Below the pieces are notes generated by a model. The model had not been told where the DNA came from and did not search any database. It worked only from the letters and a program-made list of their open reading frames with translations. The translations under genes and the position numbers were made by a program. Shown one piece after another: positions 5,449 to 8,546 of a stretch of DNA of 8,546 nt (its first letter is position 1; each line of letters opens with the position of its first letter). Source of the stretch: Clostridia bacterium (GTDB lineage Bacteria; Bacillota; Clostridia; Oscillospirales; CAG-272); the NCBI GenBank assembly GCA_017960705.1, contig JAGCYR010000202.1, positions 1 to 8,546 of the forward strand. Reading direction: 5' to 3'.

Positions 5449-6189
5449 ATGCCAAAACAAAACATCTACGACGATCCCATATTTTTTGACGGCTACATGA
5501 AGATCCGCGAAAAAGAAGGCAACGCAAACGATCTATTTGAGATACCGGCTCTGTTATCGCTCTTGCCGGACTTGTCGGGAAAGTCCTTGCTCGATTTGGG
5601 ATGCGGTTACGGCGAGCACTGCAAAATGTTCATCGATATGGGAGCGAAAAGCGTCGTCGGCGTCGATATTTCAGAAAAAATGCTTGAAGTGGCGCACAGA
5701 GAAAACAGCGATCCGAAGATCACCTATTTGAATATTCCTATGGAGGATATAGACAAGCTGGACGGACGGTTTGACGTTGTTGTAAGCTCGCTCGCAATTC
5801 ATTACGTTGAATCTTTTGCCGAAGTTGTAAAAAAGATATATGATAAGATGAACACAAACGGAGTATTCGTCTTTTCGCAGGAACACCCGATCGGAACAGC
5901 TTACAGCAACGGCAACCGGTGGACAAAAGACGATAACGGGAACAAGCTATACGTTAATCTTTCCAATTACTGCGTGGAGGGGGAAAGAGAATCGACGTGG
6001 TTTGTAGAAGGCGTAAAAAAATATCACCGTACGTTCTCTACCATTGTGAATACTCTGGTCGACGTCGGATTTACCGTTGAGAGAATGATAGAACCGTTCG
6101 CCGACGCGGAAATGCTGAAAAAGTATCCTGAGCATGACAATTTGAAACACAAGCCCGATTTTCTGCTCGGTAAAGCAAAAAAGATGTAG
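5449..6189 (+). CDS. Class I SAM-dependent methyltransferase, substrate unknown
   Basis: The 246-residue protein has a Rossmann-type methyltransferase core. Motif I is SLLDLGCGYGEHC (46-58), followed by the acidic residue ending strand 2 in VVGVDISEKML (69-79; Asp73), a post-II Met-Glu-Asp (98-100) and motif IV RFDVVVSSLAIHYV (107-120). The C-terminal part (about 145-246) is the variable, substrate-side region and does not reveal a target; a small molecule is as likely as a macromolecule. The start is ATG 5449, with GGAGGAG at 5434-5440 and an 8-base spacer. An upstream TTG in frame has no ribosome site. Codons such as AAA, GAA and TAT are much commoner than in the neighbouring GC-rich genes, suggesting acquisition. 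It stands alone. A weak promoter-like pair (TTGAAT 5370-5375, TATAGA 5391-5396, 15-base spacer) lies between it and the hairpin array. Confidence 0.9.
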   Translation: MPKQNIYDDPIFFDGYMKIREKEGNANDLFEIPALLSLLPDLSGKSLLDLGCGYGEHCKMFIDMGAKSVVGVDISEKMLEVAHRENSDPKITYLNIPMEDIDKLDGRFDVVVSSLAIHYVESFAEVVKKIYDKMNTNGVFVFSQEHPIGTAYSNGNRWTKDDNGNKLYVNLSNYCVEGERESTWFVEGVKKYHRTFSTIVNTLVDVGFTVERMIEPFADAEMLKKYPEHDNLKHKPDFLLGKAKKM

Positions 6190-6274
6190 ACAAATTCCGG
6201 TTTAGCGAGGCGGTAAAAGACTTTACGTTTGTACCTTCTTACCTTGATTTCGGTACGTTTGTACGCTCTTTCAC

Positions 6275-6314
6275 AAAGAGAGCGCCATCCCCTCGCGGGA
6301 CGGCGCTCTCTTTT
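6275..6314 (+). terminator. Probable terminator of the methyltransferase gene
   Basis: A perfect 12-bp stem, AAAGAGAGCGCC (6275-6286) with GGCGCTCTCTTT (6302-6313), has an inner 4-bp TCCC/GGGA extension. It is followed by only one more T, so the T-run is TTTT (6311-6314). It may work in both directions because the left arm starts with AAA. The weak tail lowers certainty. Confidence 0.65.
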
Positions 6315-6537
6315 CGTCTCTTGCTCCTCTCTCTCGGAAGATCCCGTCCCGGTCTCTTTCTCCCCCGCCCGCGTATTTAAATCGGAAGGAAACCCCTTGC
6401 CTTTCTTTAAGCGGAAGTTTGACCCGCCCCGGCGTTGACGCGCGTTTTTCTTCCTTGCGGAGTTCCGCGCGGCAACTTTCGGGTTCGGGACGCCGTTGTT
6501 CGAAACGATACGTTTTGTGCTTTTCGGGGGAAAAGGG
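6315..6537. other. Intergenic stretch with pyrimidine-rich tract, no gene seen
   Basis: The gap between the methyltransferase and the lipoprotein gene is 451 bases in all (6190-6640). After the terminator the plus strand is strongly pyrimidine-rich up to about 6368, then becomes mixed. Frames crossing it are low-complexity and lack ribosome sites. Before the terminator, an 11-base direct repeat TACGTTTGTAC occurs at 6224-6234 and 6254-6264, exactly 30 bases apart. Confidence 0.5.
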
Positions 6538-6566
6538 TTGCAAATACAGCAAAAGCGTGGTATAAT
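6538..6566 (+). promoter_or_regulatory. Promoter of the heparinase-like lipoprotein gene
   Basis: TTGCAA (6538-6543) and a perfect TATAAT (6561-6566) have a 17-base spacer, and TGG before the -10 makes it extended. The predicted start near 6573 gives a leader of about 68 bases. Bases 6555-6569 are identical to 739-753 of the other plus-strand promoter. The leader holds two short mutually exclusive stems (6575-6579 with 6585-6589, and 6580-6584 with 6591-6595). Confidence 0.88.
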
Positions 6567-6640
6567 GAACTCACGAAGCAAACCGCTTCAGGTTTCCCCC
6601 AACAAACGGTATGAAACAGTACGGATTCGGAGGAAAAACC

Positions 6641-8546
6641 ATGAAAAAACGCACTTTGTTCTTGACGCTCGTTCTTTGTATTCTTCTTTGCCTTGCTTCG
6701 TTGGTTTCGTGCGGCAAAAACAAGACCGACGAGACGGCGGAGGCGACCACCGCGCACGAACACGTCTGGGATCAGGGGGTCAAAACGCCGTCCGGGACCT
6801 GCGGCGGAGAGATCGCCTATACCTGTACGGTCTGCGGCGAGACCAAAACCGAGACCTACGAAACGCACGCATGGGGCGACGCGAAACGGCTGGTCGTTCT
6901 GCCGACGGAGGGTTCCGACGGGGAATGTGAACGCATCTGCACGGTGTGCGGAAAAACGGGAGGGAACGTACCTATGACGTACGACGAATATACCGCGCAG
7001 GCGGACGCTTTGAAGGCAAAGATCGACGCCTTCAGCACCGCCGCCTTCGGCGGGCCGAAGATCACGAAGACCCTGTCCGAGTTCAACGCGGCGGCGCAGA
7101 CGCTGGCGAGTGAAGGAGGGAAGACCTTCACGCCCTACGCAGCTCCGCCGAAGACTCCGATCGCCGGGCATCCGCGGGTCTTAATCAACGAAAGCGACCT
7201 TGAGGGTATCCGCGCGGCGCTGAAGGAGGATCGGAGCAGGATCGCGGCGGGTCTCTTCTTCGACGCGGTCACGGGGCTCCCTTCCGGCGAACTCGGGGAA
7301 GCCGTGTTCCATGAAAAGGGAACCTACAAGTACATGAACGGCACCTACAACTACGACGACGAGATGCTGAAGGACATTCAGGCGCTCGCGCTCGACTATC
7401 AGCTCACCGGCAACCGGATCTCGGGCTACGGGGCTATCCTCGCGATGGAGAACTACCTCACCACGCTCGACATCGTGAACATCTCCTCCGACAGAGAACG
7501 GCAGTACGGCGCGGTGATGTACGTCGCCGCCTGCGTCTACGACTGGTGCTACGACCTGACCACCACGCTCGACCGGGTGCGGATCGTTTCGGGCGTCGAG
7601 CACAAGATCGTCGCGGGGAACAATATGGAAATGGGCTTCCCGCCGATCAAGCAGTATTCGGTCGCGGGACACGGCTGCGAATATCAGCTGATGCGCGACT
7701 ATCTCGCGTTCGCCATCGCGGTCTACGACGAATATCCCGGCTGGTGGGAGTTCATCGCCGGACGGTTCTATCAGGAGTACGTCGAGGCGCGCAACGAGTT
7801 TTACGCGGGCGGCATGGTGTCGCAGGGCATTTCGCTCTACGTCCGCGTCCGCTTCGCGTCGGATCTCTACTCCGCGTGGCTGCTTAAAGCCGGCGTCGGC
7901 GAGATGCCGTATAACGCCGAGGATATGAAGCAGGTCATGCGCTCGATCTACTCGTACGAACTGCCGAACGAAAACGGCTTCGCGATGGGCGACAGCCACG
8001 AGACCGCGGTCGACGGCGACTTCATCAACTACGGGCTGCCCGCGATGATGGCGTCCTACCTGTTCGAGGACGAGACCATCCGCGCCCAGCTCGAGAGCCG
8101 GCCCGGCTGTTACACCAAGTTCTTCGACGAGGATCAGGATTGCTTCGAATATACCGGCGTCGCCGAATATCTGATCTGCAGTTCGAACGGCGTGAAGGCG
8201 GCGGACGACGTCCATAAAGACATAGATCTGCTCCTCTACAACGGCGGCTGGCTCGGACAGATCATCGCCCGCAACGGCTGGGGCGACGATCAGGCGACGG
8301 TCCTGATGAAGATCGGCGTCAAGACGGCGGGCAACCACGATCACCAGGATCAGGGACAGTTCCAGATCTGGTACAAGGGGATGCTCGCGGGCGATACCGG
8401 CGTCTACGACGGGTACAGCACCCAGCACCGGAACAACTACCACCGCCAGACCATCGCGCACAACTGCTTTCTGGTCCGCACGCCCGGCGCCACCGACATT
8501 GGCGACAGCGGCGGGCAGAAAAAGATCGGCGGCGACGAGATGTCTC
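6641..8546 (+). CDS. Secreted lipoprotein, heparinase II/III-type polysaccharide lyase (3' end outside window)
   Basis: The frame is open from ATG 6641 (GGAGG at 6629-6633, 7-base spacer) to the window edge, 635 residues so far. An in-frame ATG at 6611 lacks a ribosome site. The N-terminus is a lipoprotein signal: MKKR, a hydrophobic run, then lipobox LVSC with Cys24. Residues about 41-107 carry a Cys-rich linker with HVWDQG (41-46), TCTVCG (61-66) and ICTVCG (99-104), like repeats in Clostridia surface proteins. An alpha-toroid-like lyase domain starts near HPRVLINESDL (177-187). Compared with heparinase II of Pedobacter (PL21), GHGCE (343-347) supplies His344 and Glu347 (family His202, Glu205), and Tyr400 may match Tyr257. 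NHDHQDQG (565-572) supplies His566 and His568 (His406, His408), and Asp585 and His607 fit the zinc ligands Asp425 and His464. The His568-Asp585 spacing equals that of the family. It should act outside the cell on a uronic-acid-containing polysaccharide; the substrate is unproven. Confidence 0.87.
   Translation, partial: MKKRTLFLTLVLCILLCLASLVSCGKNKTDETAEATTAHEHVWDQGVKTPSGTCGGEIAYTCTVCGETKTETYETHAWGDAKRLVVLPTEGSDGECERICTVCGKTGGNVPMTYDEYTAQADALKAKIDAFSTAAFGGPKITKTLSEFNAAAQTLASEGGKTFTPYAAPPKTPIAGHPRVLINESDLEGIRAALKEDRSRIAAGLFFDAVTGLPSGELGEAVFHEKGTYKYMNGTYNYDDEMLKDIQALALDYQLTGNRISGYGAILAMENYLTTLDIVNISSDRERQYGAVMYVAACVYDWCYDLTTTLDRVRIVSGVEHKIVAGNNMEMGFPPIKQYSVAGHGCEYQLMRDYLAFAIAVYDEYPGWWEFIAGRFYQEYVEARNEFYAGGMVSQGISLYVRVRFASDLYSAWLLKAGVGEMPYNAEDMKQVMRSIYSYELPNENGFAMGDSHETAVDGDFINYGLPAMMASYLFEDETIRAQLESRPGCYTKFFDEDQDCFEYTGVAEYLICSSNGVKAADDVHKDIDLLLYNGGWLGQIIARNGWGDDQATVLMKIGVKTAGNHDHQDQGQFQIWYKGMLAGDTGVYDGYSTQHRNNYHRQTIAHNCFLVRTPGATDIGDSGGQKKIGGDEMS

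Noticed and set aside
5120..6640. Integration site at the 3' end of tRNA-Gln
   Set aside because: No second copy of the tRNA 3' end was found downstream in the window, and no integrase gene is present.
7546..7887. 113-residue plus-strand frame inside the lipoprotein gene
   Set aside because: It is an out-of-frame Arg-rich shadow of the lyase domain.
7181..8461. 426-residue open frame on the minus strand opposite the lipoprotein gene
   Set aside because: It is Val/Asp/Arg/His-rich shadow sequence. The plus frame has a lipoprotein signal, ribosome site, promoter and recognisable lyase motifs.

Overview
The window looks like chromosomal DNA from a fairly GC-rich anaerobic Firmicute of the class Clostridia, probably a gut or faecal lineage. 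The signs are a stand-alone Clostridia-type SufB/SufD-like protein, RNase M5, a two-domain U32 protein, strong Shine-Dalgarno sites before most genes, consensus sigma-A-type promoters, and a secreted lipoprotein with Cys-rich tryptophan/CTVCG repeats. These are inferences from protein resemblance; no database search was run.

Layout. (1) Bases 1-450 hold the C-terminal part of a SufB/SufD-like Fe-S assembly protein, closed by a strong terminator at 456-488. (2) An AT-richer gap leads to an extended -10 promoter and a small unrecognised gene at 779-1039. (3) A tight minus-strand operon of four genes runs from 4906 down to 1042: a U32 peptidase-family protein with a DUF3656-like middle (RlhA/YdcP-like RNA hydroxylation candidate), Maf nucleotide pyrophosphatase, endonuclease III (Nth) and RNase M5 (RnmV). 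The last three are translationally overlapping or nearly so. The operon ends 2 bp from the convergent small gene. (4) A divergent consensus promoter drives tRNA-Gln(CUG) at 5072-5147, followed by its own terminator. (5) Bases 5191-5365 are a compact array of small hairpins punctuated by GAAGT on the left and its complement ACTTC on the right. (6) An AT-richer SAM-dependent methyltransferase gene (5449-6189) follows and looks like an acquired cargo gene. (7) A 450-base gap has a terminator-like hairpin at its start and a clean promoter at its end. (8) From 6641 to the window edge runs an open, unfinished gene for a lipoprotein of the heparinase II/III lyase type, with recognisable catalytic and zinc-site residues.

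Function. The minus-strand operon is housekeeping: RNA modification, nucleotide-pool cleaning, base-excision repair and 5S rRNA maturation. The region from the tRNA to the right end is accessory: a repeat array, a foreign-looking methyltransferase and a secreted enzyme for uronic-acid-containing polysaccharides. The most unusual signals are non-coding: the GAAGT/ACTTC hairpin array, and a perfect 16-bp inverted repeat inside the 3' end of nth, immediately upstream of the rnmV ribosome binding site. I saw no CRISPR array, insertion sequence, phage gene or obvious multi-gene defence system.
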